Shown here piece by piece: positions 13,341 to 25,759 of a stretch of DNA of 64,000 nt. The number at the start of each line of letters is the position of its first letter. Within the stretch, counting starts at the first letter, position 1. The DNA is from Polytrichum commune (Eukaryota; Streptophyta; Polytrichopsida; Polytrichales; Polytrichaceae): the NCBI GenBank assembly GCA_950295325.1, contig OX485803.1, forward strand, positions 71,627,554-71,691,553. Reading direction: 5' to 3'. The notes below the pieces were generated by a model that was given only the letters and a program-made list of their open reading frames with translations, was not told where the DNA came from and made no database searches. Both the position numbers and the translations under genes were made by a program.

Positions 13341-13709
13341 AAAGGTCGACCATCTTTCACCCTAACACCTGGATTATTTAGTGCACCACTCGAATTTTGA
13401 CACATCAGCCGCACATGACACTTGGCAGCATCTTACTCCTCATTGCCTCTTTTTTTGCCACGTGGCAGCACTGCATCTCCCTTAGTTACATAAAGTGAGG
13501 CTTATCATGTTGAAGGCTATGATAAACCGGACATTAAATTCAAGCCTGACAGAACTAAATTAAGTACACGTGACCGTGCATTCTATGGCATGGGATTTGT
13601 GGTGTGTACGTAAACCATCCATTAGCAAAGTAAAAATACATCGAACTATTTATAGTTTGTAAGTAACTATTTTTACAACATTTGACTTTTGAAATAGTAC
13701 TAGAGGCCC

Positions 13710-13916
13710 CAAATTAGTGTCATTTGCTATTCGGAGTTACGCATTGCTATAACATATTATTGGTAATATTTTTTTGTACCAAGTGAAGATGTAATTATTC
13801 TACAGCGTCCAATCATCTAATTTGACCTGTTTTTCTTTTGGTAAGAAATGAGATCCATAGAATCAAATTTAAAGCACCAGGTAACTCCAAATAGTAAGTG
13901 ACACTAAATACCATAA
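13710..13916. mobile_element. Family G MITE, second clear copy
   Basis: ATTCGGAGTTACGCATTGCT on the left is mirrored by GGTAACTCCAAATAGTAAGT on the right, ending ACACTAAATACCATA. The same inner phrases (ACCAAGTGAAGATGTAAT, CCAATCATCTAATTTGAC) appear in diverged form. Confidence 0.7.
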
Positions 13917-14654
13917 GTGGTGTAGTGGACTCCACCCCCCAACCTTGTAGGGGACCTAGATTTACTAGAGCCCCTTCATCCACAATGGATGAGTCTAAAT
14001 AGAAGCCACGAACCCCAAGCTGCATGCATTTCATGGGTGCCTCTCCATGTTATGACACCTCAACTATACGACGCATTTCCCGTCAACAAAACTTTCTAGT
14101 ATTAATTTACTTCCATACTACAAGTACACCGGTTATGGCATCTAGTGTCACATGCGTAATAATGACAATTACCTTATTTTGAGGTGTATGCTAGGTTGCA
14201 CTAATTGTCAACAACTTCACCGTTAGTGGCACCTCATGACACTTGGTGTTCAATTGCGCTTACTGATATCTTGGCATGAGTATGTTCATAGTGTTATGAG
14301 GTGTAATATTGCCTATGTTACACAATGGCCTACAAGTCGACAAAAGCGTACACACTAGCATGCTCAAGAGCATCTTCCTCTTGCATACTAAAATGTAAAC
14401 ACGTCACACTTGCCATTAGAATGCTTAGTGAAAAAATTTCATCTTGCATACTAAAATGCAGTAGTATCATCTCAAGTTTTGCAATGTGCTATGCTAAATA
14501 TCATAATGTAAATAAATTTTCACTCAAATCAATTACATATGTTGATGAGTAGCATCATATTGGCAATTAGCGGATGTGACACTTTGAGACCTCTGGCATC
14601 TAGTTAGGCCCTTTGCAAATAGTGTAAATATGTGACACAAAATACCATCCATGG

Positions 14655-15010
14655 TGTACAACGCTCGTAATATGACATTTTTCTAGGTCCAATTCATCTT
14701 GTAGGAAAGGTTATTAATGTGCATTACTGATGGGACCCACATGTATATCAAAGTTCACATGCAATTAGTACATAGGAACATGCAAGAGAATGTTGGGGAA
14801 CCTTGGGGAATGTTGTGAGCATATTTCTTGAATGCAAATGCTCTTCCGTACTTATCGGGTACTTATGTATCATCATTATGTACATAACATGGCATTTTAC
14901 ATTGAAATAGGCCATTCTCTTGGAAAAACCTCATAGTTGGTACAACATTTGAGGCCACAATGTCAATTTACTAGAAATACAACACTTTCTTGCATGACCA
15001 AACGTGTCTA
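14655..15010 (+). repeat. Direct repeat unit, uninterrupted copy
   Basis: It shares TAATATGACATTT, the GATGGGACCCACATG-like step, GGGGAATGTTGTGAGCATAT and GAAATAGGCCATTCTCTTGG with the 15.15-16.01 kb copy in the same order. The superfamily is unknown. Confidence 0.6.
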
Positions 15011-15144
15011 AATAAAGGAGAGCAGAACAATACAATCCAACCTCCATATTAGTACAACACTTCAATTGTATGACACCTCGACCATATGACGCATTTCCTA
15101 TCAACCAAACTTTCCAGTCTTAATTTACATCCACACTACAACTA

Positions 15145-16010
15145 CGACGTTTGTAATATGCCATTTGTTTAGGCCCAAGTTGTCATACAATAGAGGTAAT
15201 TAATGTACACAAGTGATGGGTCCCATGTATTATTTCAAGGTTCATATATGTGATTAGTATTTCGGAACATACATGAGAACCTTGGAGAACGTTGTGAGCA
15301 TTGGGAAACTTTGGGGAATGTCGTGAGCATCGAGGAGCCTTAGGAAATGTTGTGAACATATTTCTTTCACTAGAAATGTTCTTCTACACTTATGTATATT
15401 CATTATGTATCACAGGGAGGTCACTCCATTGTCAAGTTGTACACCATGAGCGAACAAAGTTTGCTACCCCTATATTACATGCCATAGATAATTTTAAAAC
15501 TTTCGATATTTTTTCAACACATACATAACCATTGACAGTATCTTTTGTATATATTTTTTGACATTTTTAATCATCTTCATTCTTGTAGTAGTTTTTGAGT
15601 TCAATTCTACATCATTCTAGTTAGAAACGGTATGTTTTACAAAAAAAACCAAATCATCAAATTTAATTACCATTTGTTATTATTATTTAATAGGACCGTG
15701 TATGTCTACTCATGAAAAAAAAATTGATTTAAGTTTGACCCATTTTGGTGCTGCTTTATGTAAAAAGCAAGATTTTTTTACACGTAAAGTGTTTGCATGT
15801 GGTTGTTCAACTTTGCAATGGAGTGACCTCCTTGTCTTGTGTACGAAAATGATATTTCTCATGGAAATAGGTAATTTTCTTTTGGAACGCCTCGATAGTA
15901 AGACGACATTCGAGACCAAAATGATCACCATACCAAGAATACGACGTTTGGATACATTTCAATGCTTTCATGCGCGACCAAATGTATTATAATAAGGCGG
16001 GAGAATAGTA
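15145..16010 (+). repeat. Direct repeat unit, copy split by a TIR element
   Basis: 15145-15415 and 15832-16010 align to the 14.66-15.01 kb unit. The 416-bp TIR element accounts for the gap. GGGAAACTTTGGGGAATGTC and GGAGCCTTAGGAAATGTTGT inside are a short local expansion. Confidence 0.6.
15416..15831. mobile_element. ~416-bp TIR element inserted in a duplicated repeat
   Basis: GGAGGTCACTCCATTGTCAA is mirrored by CTTTGCAATGGAGTGACCTC. The surrounding repeat (14655-15010) runs uninterrupted in its other copy, which supports insertion. The core is AT-rich with a Met-initiated 60-codon frame that is probably chance. Confidence 0.7.
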
Positions 16011-16279
16011 GCCATCAATTTGCCCATTGACTCGGTCGCCTAGATGGAATGGTAAATTTTATGTTGAGATCTACAATGTGTGGATGGTACGATGCATGTC
16101 TCCCACATCGGCCAAGGTGGTGTGTGTGCTAGTGTGTTTGAGTGACAAGTGGCACATATGCATTGAAGGTGTCCTCCACACATCTTGACAAGTCGGTTGC
16201 ATTGTAACACCACTAGCTTATTCTGCATGGTTGTGTTCCGTTCTATATTTAGCATCGGACATGCGCCTCCACTATCTAA

Positions 16280-16873
16280 GGGCCGCTTCACACTATGGCC
16301 GGCCAAGTTGAGAGGTTGTGGTTTTGAATGGCCAAACTTTGTTGAGAGTGCAACGAAATGGGCTGAAAATAACCGCCAATAAAAACATAGGTACTGGAGA
16401 CTTCGGCCGGGCACTGCAGTGTGAAGCGAGCCTCCAAAGGCCAAGCCCTGAGTCCAGACCTTTGGCCAGGAACTCCCACGGCCTCTCGACTTGGATGGCC
16501 ATAGTGTGAAGCCTCCAAAGGCCAAGCTCAAAGTCCAAAGGAAGAAGGAGCATCCCACTTATGTTCCGTGCCCAGAACAACCCCTCTAATCTAACGGCCA
16601 AGGTCTTGTTAGTGTTTGATTTCTTAATAAACAAACACCGATGGTCTCTCGGCCATAGTTTGAGTTTTTAGTCCCGTAAGACCCAAACTTCCTTTGAGAG
16701 TCTGTCGCCTTCGTTAAAAAATATTGCCATGTAGGCATTTTGGAGAGCGACAACCTTTGGACTTTGGCCTCTAGTGTGACGGGTCGAGAGGCCAAATTCT
16801 TGGTTTCTTGCAATCTGATTGGTGGAAATTGATGGCCTCTCGACCTTCGGCCATATTGTGAAGCTAGCGGCCC
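16280..16873 (+). mobile_element. GGGCCGCTT-type Harbinger-like MITE, copy C1 (594 bp)
   Basis: The ends GGGCCGCTTCACACTATGGC and GCCATATTGTGAAGCTAGCGGCCC are inverted, with TAA and TTA outside. The interior is unusually GC-rich for the window, with repeated CTCGACTTGG/GGCCTCTCGAC palindromic blocks. Several overlapping open frames in it look like chance products of GC content. It shares terminal logic with family A but not its interior. Confidence 0.8.
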
Positions 16874-18094
16874 TTACCTTCGTGGAAGAAACTTAGAAAA
16901 CACGAAGAAATTGATGCCAATATGAATAATGAAAAATGCCGGTATGAATAGTAAGAATAAGTTATGAATAGTGTTGGTATTTTCAGCAATAATGTTGCTA
17001 TGAATAGTGTTTTCAATGAATATTACCGGGATGAACACTATTTTTTTTATAAACACTAGTTAATGTGAATAGTATTTGGGAGTATAACTTGAGCCAAATT
17101 TCCAAGTGTCAGCCTTAATGTATGAATAGTAAATGAATATTCATACTTTTTACAAGGGCCCCATAAAATATAATTGACATATTCCATGATCATGGAACTG
17201 ACCCACATGGCTGAACAATGTTACGATGCTAGTCTCAACAACTTAATAAGACATTTGATGACTCATCTGTCACTGATCAATGATGATGACAAATTGATGA
17301 AACCCAAAAAACGATGAACCCATGTTGTCAAACATAAGGTAGATGGGTCTTAAATGGCTACCTTTTCCAACTAGCCCACTTCCCCTAGGATTTGAGACAC
17401 ACGACTAGTATGATGTGGTTAGCAAATCCGAATTGAGGCCGTAGCCACTTTCCTCATAAATTTTTGAGCTCACAATAATATATTTATTATCACAAGGAAT
17501 ATTCTCGTTCTCATTACATGGTCATATAGTCCACCCTTCCCCAATTGTGTCGATTATTGGTTCTCGGAGCCACACCAAACCATGTCATATCGCTAGAATA
17601 TAGGTGCATGATTAAGAAAAATAACCAAATAAGGCACCTCCGCCTTGTCAAAAAGAGAAATATGATAGTTCCAAACTAAGTTTAGGTCATATTACATTGC
17701 TACACTAAGGTAGGCGAACTTAAGGTAGATGATGCTAAGCCCACCACTTTAAGTGCTGAAAAATAGATACTATTGGCAATGGACTCTCGTAGACTCATAA
17801 AAGGCCCCAAATGTCGCCTACCAAGATGATCTTAACGAATTCGATTCGACCTTGGGGGGGGGGGGGGGGAAAGCTCTTATTGTGACCTGGAGCAACTTAA
17901 TGGCCACGTCGAAGGTTAGGCCCCAGATGGGCATTATTTGTTGATTTCCCCTCGGTTTGTGTTGGTTCTCCCGAGGTGGTTGTATTTTGGTTATGTTCTT
18001 GCAATTAAAATTTCAATTTGTGACAAAAAAAGAAAAGAAAAGACTATTGTGAGGTCCTATCAATTTTGAATGGCTTTCATTAGCAAAGTGGCCC
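16874..18094. other. Gene-free stretch
   Basis: It holds a local patch of repeated TATGAATAGT/GAATATT phrases (16.92-17.15 kb) and a G16 run. The 3' part ends in an A-rich tract near 18.03 kb that could be the tail of an old retroelement. Nothing coding is supported. Confidence 0.5.
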
Positions 18095-18255
18095 ATGAAT
18101 TCCAACGCACCAAAGTATGTGACATGTCTGATTTAAGTTCCGTGTGCAAATATTATAAGGGTGTTAGAAGTTTTATAAGTGGACGACCCAAGATTTCAGT
18201 GCAAGATTTCAGGGTGTTGGTTTTGGGTGGGATGTTGATTTTAGCACCATCTATC
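18095..18255 (+). repeat. Dispersed repeat, copy 2
   Basis: TTCCAACGCACCAAAGTATG, GTGCAAGATTTCAGGGTGTT and ATGTTGATTTTAGCACC match the repeat at the left edge of the window. Isolated variants of the last motif also occur near 46.63 and 49.05 kb. Confidence 0.5.
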
Positions 18256-18879
18256 TTATACCTGCTTCAAGGACGCTTGGCCTATTATGATGGGTGACAA
18301 ATAATAATCGATTCCTATTGGAGAAAAATCATCTCGTTTACAGATCTTGTATGAATCCAGTGCCATAAGAATGAGATCAAATAAGTGACAAAATGTCAAT
18401 CATGATAGGTTTCCAAAGAGTACATGTTTGCTTAAGTGGTTATTGTAGAGGGGTATTTGGTTCAATACTTTGAACTTTTTAAAGTATGTTCATCTAGAAG
18501 TTTTGTAGGGTCCCAAACAACGCCATAACGACACTCGGCAAAATCAAAATGTCAAAATGAAGCAACTTTTTTGTATCATTGCCATATGTTTGAAATTTCT
18601 AAAGGTAGGCATGTGGTACAAAATGTGTTCGTACTTAGCGAATTTTGCACATAAAGACGGCTTGGGATTCGTGGCATCTATGTAAACTCATCCATCGTAG
18701 ATGAAGAGGCTTTAATTAAAAAGGGTCCCCTATAAGGTTGAGGGTTGATTCATTCCAACCAGACTCCAGTAAACTAATTCGGGGTCTTTGATGCTATTTT
18801 GCATAGTCAAATCGTCTAGAATTGATCATTTATAGGATATATTATAATTCACTGTGTTTTCCCCTCCATAATGAATAAA

Positions 18880-19790
18880 TTTACGCGCCCCATGCAAGAT
18901 CACATTTGCCCAAGGTTGGGCCCCGCCCTCGGCACGCCTCCTTCACTCCTCGGATGAAGCCCATGCTCCCTGCCCACCCCGCCCAACTTTGAAAAATAAA
19001 ATTGCCCTTGCATTCTTGAAGGCCACTTGTCCATATAAACCATATTGAGTGCACTTCATCTTCAAGGTCCACAATCCAATTTATATATATATGTTCACTT
19101 CCATTAAGAAAATAAGCAATTAATTGGGATTTCATTTTTGAAGTGAAACGGTGAATAAAGCATGTAATTAACTTGGAAGTCAAAAACATTACAAAACCCT
19201 CATTAGCATTGAGTTTATAATTTTTGTGACTTACCATTGAAAGGGTCATTGTTATTCTAAAAAGGAAATAATTAAGCACATCATTCTTCATATTTGAATT
19301 AAATCATGATCAATTCTAGTAAGTGCATTTTATAATTAACTTGGTAAGCATACTTTTTGATTTAACTGGACTTAATTAGGATTAATTAGGATTAATTACA
19401 TTTAATCACACTTAATTAGAATGGCAAAGCCCCGTTCAATGTTAAGTTACAAAAAATTATAACCTGAATGCTAGTGAGGGTTTTGTAATATTTTAGACTT
19501 CCAAGTTAATTACATGCTTTATTGATGGTTTCACTTCGAAAATGCAATCCCAATCAATCGCTTATTTACTCAATGGAAGTGAACATATATATTGGATTTT
19601 GGACCTTGAAGACGAAGTGCACTCAATACAAGTTATATGGACATGCGATCTTCAAGAATGCAAGGATGATTTTATTTTTTTAAGTTGGGCAGAGCATGCA
19701 GGGAGCATGGACTTCATCCGGGCAGTGGAGGAGGTGTGCGTGGGGCAGGGCCTAACCTTGGGCAGATGTGATCTAGCCCGGGGCGATTTA
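18880..19790. mobile_element. Fold-back element with ~340-bp inverted arms
   Basis: The left arm (18880-19225) and right arm (19440-19790) are reverse complements at high but imperfect identity, separated by about 215 bp. The outer ends read GCGCCCCATGCAAGATCACA and TGATCTAGCCCGGGGCGATT. Both arms encode a similar peptide running outward (SEHIY, DLEDEVHSI, CDLAWG or CDLARG). This is the structure of MULE-like or Foldback elements with long TIRs. No transposase is present. Confidence 0.72.
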
Positions 19791-19791
19791 T

Positions 19792-21253
19792 GTAGACACC
19801 ACGGATCCCTAGCCCATGAAGTCTCCATAGTGGCCCCATAGTTGTTGAATGTTTGCGATGGAAGGAAGTTTCTTACTCTTGTTAATTGAGGCCTTTCCAA
19901 AAACAAAACAACACTAAAAATGTATAATATCATATTCTGAAGACAAAAAGGGAGAGGCCTCAACCTCAATTTCCACACGGACCCCTTTGCTTTGAGGATC
20001 GATCATCGATAGACTTTGCATCACTTCCACCTTATAGCACGATTATTTTACAAGACAAGAAGCCGAAAATTCAAGAGAAGTTTAGCTATAATGGGGCTAT
20101 GATACCCCTACAATACACTAAGTTACCCACTTGGAGAAGTTATGCCAAGGTGCCATTTGCATCTCGTTTTCACTTTCTCAAAGGTTGATGTGAGTTCTCA
20201 ATGGCAATTTATGCATGGTACTTATTGCGTAAACGACGTTGTAGGACAATCTACACTCATCTTAACATTACTGAACATGTAGCTGATGGCCTCTTTCCAA
20301 AGAAAGAGGTTGCGATTAAAAAAATTATTGTAAATTATAGTTGTTTGTCTCATAGTACACAATCTAAATGTTCCTTATAAATGAAGAATCCTAGAATAAA
20401 GGAGGATTATGCTCGTCCAGTGTTTGGTCCCACGAAACATAGTCAAGGAGCTGAGTAATGTTTATGATGACATAAAACATGATTTTTTTCAAATAGAATG
20501 GACACCTTGAGCACTAAAAAATTGATATGTAAGGTAAGCATACTCAAACCGAACAATACGCAACATTGTCTACATATAAAACCCTCACACAAAATGGTTG
20601 TGGTACGTAGTGTTGGTGTTGGGTAGATGTCCCTTTGAATTTATGAATATTCTAGTAGTTGCACAAAGCACAAGAAATTGGTCAAATGGGTAAGTACATA
20701 AGCTTATCTAGTACACTCTTTTGGTTACATGTACGCTCGTATGATTAGAGGTCTCTCTTTTGCGGTAACGGAACGGGCACGGAAGTTAGGTTCCTTGGAT
20801 TCACTTTATAACACCAAAAAACATAGAAGAAACTTTTTACGTGGGCCAACTTTATGTAATTTACCGATAAATTCACCGAAAAACGACAATGACCTGAAAA
20901 GCGAAGCGTATCGAGACCCAATGGACTACTCTACTCATCCTTCTACTTAATACTTTTATTGTTCGGCCTTTGATGAATGATTCCAAATTAGGATCAATAG
21001 GCTTTGTTTTTTTCCAAGGGGATGAGAAGCCGCACATTTGTATCATGCCTTTACACATGCTAATGTGTCCTTAATGCATGTCATATTTTAACACTCTTGT
21101 ACTAAAGAATCAAACACTATGTGATGGCGGCACCGGCCACACCGTTAGTCAAGGGGTACTAGGCATTGCTAAGCAGTGCCAAGGAGACGTGTTAGCTTAA
21201 CTATTAATTGCTGTATTTTTATTTGTGTTGCCCACATTGCCAGTTAAAGTAGC
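19792..21253. other. Gene-free stretch
   Basis: Only short frames without recognisable domains; no clear TIR element. Confidence 0.5.
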
Positions 21254-21663
21254 TACACTAAATATGATATTTAGTGTTTGATACACTAAATACAAATGCA
21301 TGCACTAAATGTCAATAACCCTATGTAAGTAAGTAACATTAACTGTAAACTCAAACACTAAAATGATCAACTATGGTAATATGTGGAAGTTACATGTTTG
21401 ATTTTAGTGTTGGTAAGGATATGAAAAAAAATGCCATCGATTTTGATAGATGAGAGATCAGCGAGCAGGAAGGTGGGACGCCATCCCTAAAATCACAAGT
21501 CCAATGAAATCCATGCTTCACAGGAAGGGAGGTGGCAGTAGGGAAAGTAGCGGCACATTTATGTCTAACACTAACTGTCAAGGAATTGAAAATTAGTGTT
21601 GAGCAAAGTAGGGTGGTAACAACATTAAATATAATCAAACACTAAATATCATATTTAGTGTAG
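21254..21663 (+). mobile_element. Family K TIR element (~410 bp)
   Basis: TACACTAAATATGATATTTA at the left is mirrored by TAAATATCATATTTAGTGTA at the right. The motif TTTAGTGT recurs through the interior in both orientations. A shorter reverse-oriented copy lies at 62.42 kb. It contains non-coding sequence that I cannot assign. Confidence 0.75.
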
Positions 21664-22993
21664 TGTTGAGGTTTGAGTGTTTACACAAACTGTCCAGAAC
21701 CCTAACATCCTTAGTTTCGGCACATAACTAGTCTTGTGAAGTTCACAAAATCTTGACCTACTAAAGATGTTCGAGTTTGGACACACAACTTCATTGCTTA
21801 TGGTAAATATTGTGGACACGTTTTTATAGTGTGATTTAATTAGTACCCTTCGATGCATTACTGTATTACGTACGTTGTCATTAAGAAGTTATAGCACTGC
21901 GTAAATCCGAAGAGTAAGATGCACTAATTAGGGTAATCAGTGCAGTGTGAAGTGGCCCTTAGATAGTTTCTCAATTACAGTGAACCAAATGTGAGAAGAT
22001 CGATCAGGGTCCCACCTATTCCAAGGAGCTCAAACTCATTCCTGGTGGTCCGTAACTTAGGCATGGGATATCGTTCTACTTTGTGGTTGTTAGAGACTCC
22101 CGCGAACGAGGACTAAACTTAGATATGATACCTTACCCATCTCCTGCCCTCGTCACCCTATTCACCAGTATCTCACCTTCCCGAATCCCACTGCGACTAT
22201 GGAACGATTCCATCTCGTAACATCACATGATCCTAGGCTCTAGCTTCAGAGCTAGATGCATCATGATTCGCACCCTGGCCATGCAGATCGCAGGCAGAGC
22301 GAGGAAATATCATGAGCTGATCAATCGATTAGCTTAGAACTATACTAATCGCGAATGTAGAGACATCATGATTCGGCGTTGCAACGTGGAGCAATTGCAA
22401 CCAGAAAATTTCAAATAACAACATGTGTGTGGTCGTGTTTCACCCTTGTCATCCGTTAGTACTGTTTTGATGGACGACCCTCCATAGCCGGATAGCCTCA
22501 CAATTTGGTGTCTACTGACCCAATGGAAGAGCACTACCAATAGTGCTGATGACTGCAATGAATTGGCCAGCTTCATGGATAAATCATTGAATTGTTCAAG
22601 GAAAATGTTCTGTTGTGGCATCAAAATGTAGAAGGAATGTCTCATTTTCAATTGTAGACGGAAATTCCTTATCCCAAATGAAATGGTGCAGCAAATGCAT
22701 GGTTTCACAATGAGGATGAAACTGCCCCCAAGGGCTGCTGCACCTGAAACTTTGCTCGCCTTGTTGGTCAGGATTCCACCAGTCTTGACAGGATACCTCC
22801 ATGCCTCCCTGTCATTGTTTAATGTTAAAAAACGGTAGTACGCTGACATCTTGTTTACCTTTCGTACACTGGCAAAATATGATTTACTGCTAACCTGACC
22901 TGGAAGGTGTTAGTCCTTATTTTTAATATGATGAAAAATGTGGTCTGGGATAATGTACCTATCACACGAGGCGAGGAAGGTTATAAGGATGAT
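21664..22993. other. SWEET 3' flank
   Basis: The minus strand is open for 169 codons at 22849-22340, just downstream of the SWEET stop. The peptide shows no known domain and may be part of a long 3' UTR or chance. The solo MITE end lies near 21.95 kb. Confidence 0.4.
21938..21958 (+). repeat. Solo Harbinger-like MITE end
   Basis: CAGTGTGAAGTGGCCCTTAG matches the right terminus of families A and C, but no matching left end is found nearby. It is probably a truncated copy. Confidence 0.4.
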
Positions 22994-25759
22994 TTATGGT
23001 TGATCTCTGCATAAGGCCATGAGGGCAGTATTGTTCTCATTGAGAAGTTTTTTGGAATTTTGGGAGACGTCAAAGTGGTCAGCCGAGACTTCATGAGTTC
23101 CCATGCTCGGTTGTTGTGTGAGCTTGTTCGCGGTGAGCATGTCAATGGCATGTTGGGTAGTGGCTGAGTCAATTGCCGATTTGCGCACACCTTTCTTGTA
23201 GTAAGTGCACCATAGGAATAACTGCCCGAGTGTGAGAAGAGTGCCTAGGCCATTTGGGATCTGTAAGAGGCCATGTGGGCACATGCATTTTAATTTCACA
23301 TGACAAATCTCCACCTGGCATTTTGCAAGCATGATCACAAATCAACCCGAGAAAAAAAAAATCATGATGGGGTTAATTAAGGAATGGCGTCTTACATAGA
23401 TAAACTTGTCTTTCTTGATTACTCCATATGAAGTCCATACGAGGCTGTTGCAGAAGGATGCAAATGACAGTAAAAAGGGCATGCTCTGCACAGATTGTGA
23501 CCTAATCACCTCTTTCTGGCCAACACCATCAAAACACACATCTCTAAATCAGTGTAATAGATAACCATTTCATTTTTCTTGAACGGAATCACTGACATGG
23601 ATTTGAAGCCACACTGGATAAATCAGTTTGAAACAACAGTGGAAAATTCAATGATGGTAAATCACAAACCTTTCTATGGACTTCCATATGGATTGAACCA
23701 AGTACTGATTGCAAATGACTGAATATCTTTCTTATCCTTCAGAAGTGCATTAGGTTTAACAATAGGGGGAAAATTTGGCATTTTCACTGCAAGTTTAACA
23801 GAAAAGATGTTGAGGCTTTACCATGACTACGAGAGGGGATGCATACATAAGTACTCCAATGATGACACATATAGATCCAACTATTACACCTCGTTGGTGC
23901 TTCTTTGTGATCAGCAACAGACAAGCTACCATGACCCCGTAGAGCACGCATATCACTGCGAGCAGTGCAGTGATTTTCCTCTGTTTTGCTCAAGCAGCAC
24001 ACCATGAAACATTAGCCTGGAAACATCCTGACATTGGGATGCATATTCAACAACCAGTAACTACAGTCATTGGACATCTTACACTCATGTTTGCTACTTC
24101 AATGTGTGCAGTGACAACAATAAGGCAGAAAAAACTATGATAATTGGGTCACAGACAATAAAATCAATAGCCCTGATCGAACAATGATTATACTCTTAGT
24201 CAGGCTATTGAAACACTACCATCACAATTACTAAACCTCGGCTCACTGGAAACGTTACAAAATCATACAGAATACTACAACTGACGCCATTGCCCTCAAT
24301 GTTTAACCCTGTGAAATGTGGACATCTCTTGGACATCTTCCTTTGGGACACCTCCCGGGATGACGACGATGTCCGCCTCTACTACCATTTCTCAGGTGCC
24401 TTACTTTATCTAGTCAAAGGGGGAATCTGAACAAGCAGTCATATCCTTCTTAAGAAATTGTTGCCACACGATCCATCACGGAGTTATGTTTGAGACGGCA
24501 TTCGAGTATACCCTGCTTTTTGGGGTGCCGAAAATGAGGTGAATGGTGACATAAGTGCCTTCCAATACCAATCCCGCAACATTGATGGACACCACGAAAA
24601 TAAGTCCTGCCACAGCCGGAGCTCCATAGAATGTCCATAGCATGCAATTGAGAAGAGTTGCGACGTAGGGCAGGCCTGAGTATTGCCCTGTTGTCTTCCT
24701 CTTGCATATCTTATAAAATGTTGGCCTGTGAATTGTTCCATAGCGTTCGTTCAGTAGGGGAAAAACATCGGCGCATTTTACCTTTTTGCAGTTCTATGAA
24801 GCAGATTCATACATTAGCATGTTATGTATCCAGTAAGTTTTCATATAGTGACCATTATTGGCATCAAGAGTTGCGTTTGTTTCGAGCTCACATCGGTGAC
24901 ATGAACAATCCCATTGACATTATGTTTCCTGCAGAACACAAAACCAGTCTGTCAGAATTTGCTTATGAAGAATCGCACGTCCATTTTTCTCTACATGGAA
25001 CTTTCTTTCTCAACTCTGACATCGACATCCACGATTGTTGTGTTTCTTTCTGCAATTTAATGCTGCAGCTCTAATAAAGATAATCCAAGTGTGGATATTC
25101 AGAGGAGAAATGTACAGTGTCTGTCAAAATAAGTTAAAGTAACCCTGAACCATACTTTCGGTAGAATGTTTCACACCGGTCTGGTGACAATTTCGACCCT
25201 TGTGTTACTGCGAATCGAATTGCTTAAGAGGTTCATACTGCATGGAGGTAGATTGTCTCAAAAGTGTGAGGTTAATTGTAGTTTATACACTTTTCAAATT
25301 GTGTCCACCTTGGAACGGGATATAATTGATCTCAATTTCTGCCATCCTACGTAAACTGTAAAGTTCTACGGTTGGAATAGGAACTATTTCCATATATCAG
25401 TACTTTCCAAATTCATTCGGCGTTATAATAAGAATACTCCACATGAAATCATAAAAACTGCTATTCAGGAGGATACGATTTGGTATCTTACGATACTGAG
25501 TAATCATAGATGCATCAAGAAAGTTGCGGAAAACTCAAAAAGGTGCCGTGAAATCGAGTAGGGAAACCAAGCTGTTGGGAAACGATTTGTCCTTTAGACA
25601 ATTTGAACATTGGAATACGTTTGGCTGTTGGTGATCTAAGGTGCCACTACTTGATGATCATTTCTAACGCTGGTTGATAATTCTTAAAGGGTGAATAGCC
25701 CTTCACATACCTATGATTCCGAGCACTGTCAAAGCAATGTCCGTTCCTGAGCTCACCAT
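22994..25759 (-). CDS. SWEET (MtN3/saliva) sugar transporter, six exons, complete
   Basis: Membrane uniporter moving sucrose or hexoses down a gradient across the plasma membrane or tonoplast (family knowledge). Exons on the minus strand: 25759-25711, 24928-24892, 24725-24512, 23980-23822, 23515-23396, 23260-22994. All junctions are GT/AG with matching phases and give 281 residues, a normal SWEET length. Two MtN3 repeats are visible. Repeat 1 has MSPMPTFYKI, YSGLPYVATLLNCMLW (W59) and SINVAGLVLE (N77). Repeat 2 has MYASPLVVM, SMPFLLSFASFCNSLVW (W180) and IPNGLG (N196). The conserved proline of each repeat helix and the paired Trp/Asn pocket residues of the family are present, so the protein looks functional. 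The C-terminal tail (about residues 215-281) is hydrophilic and cytosolic by family topology. Which sugar it carries cannot be told from sequence alone. The 5' flank overlaps pyrimidine-rich sequence to about 26.5 kb. Confidence 0.93.

Noticed and set aside
16040-16634. Overlapping 172- and 113-codon minus-strand frames
   Set aside because: They largely overlap the GC-rich MITE C1 and several frames are open on both strands at once, a sign of composition rather than coding.
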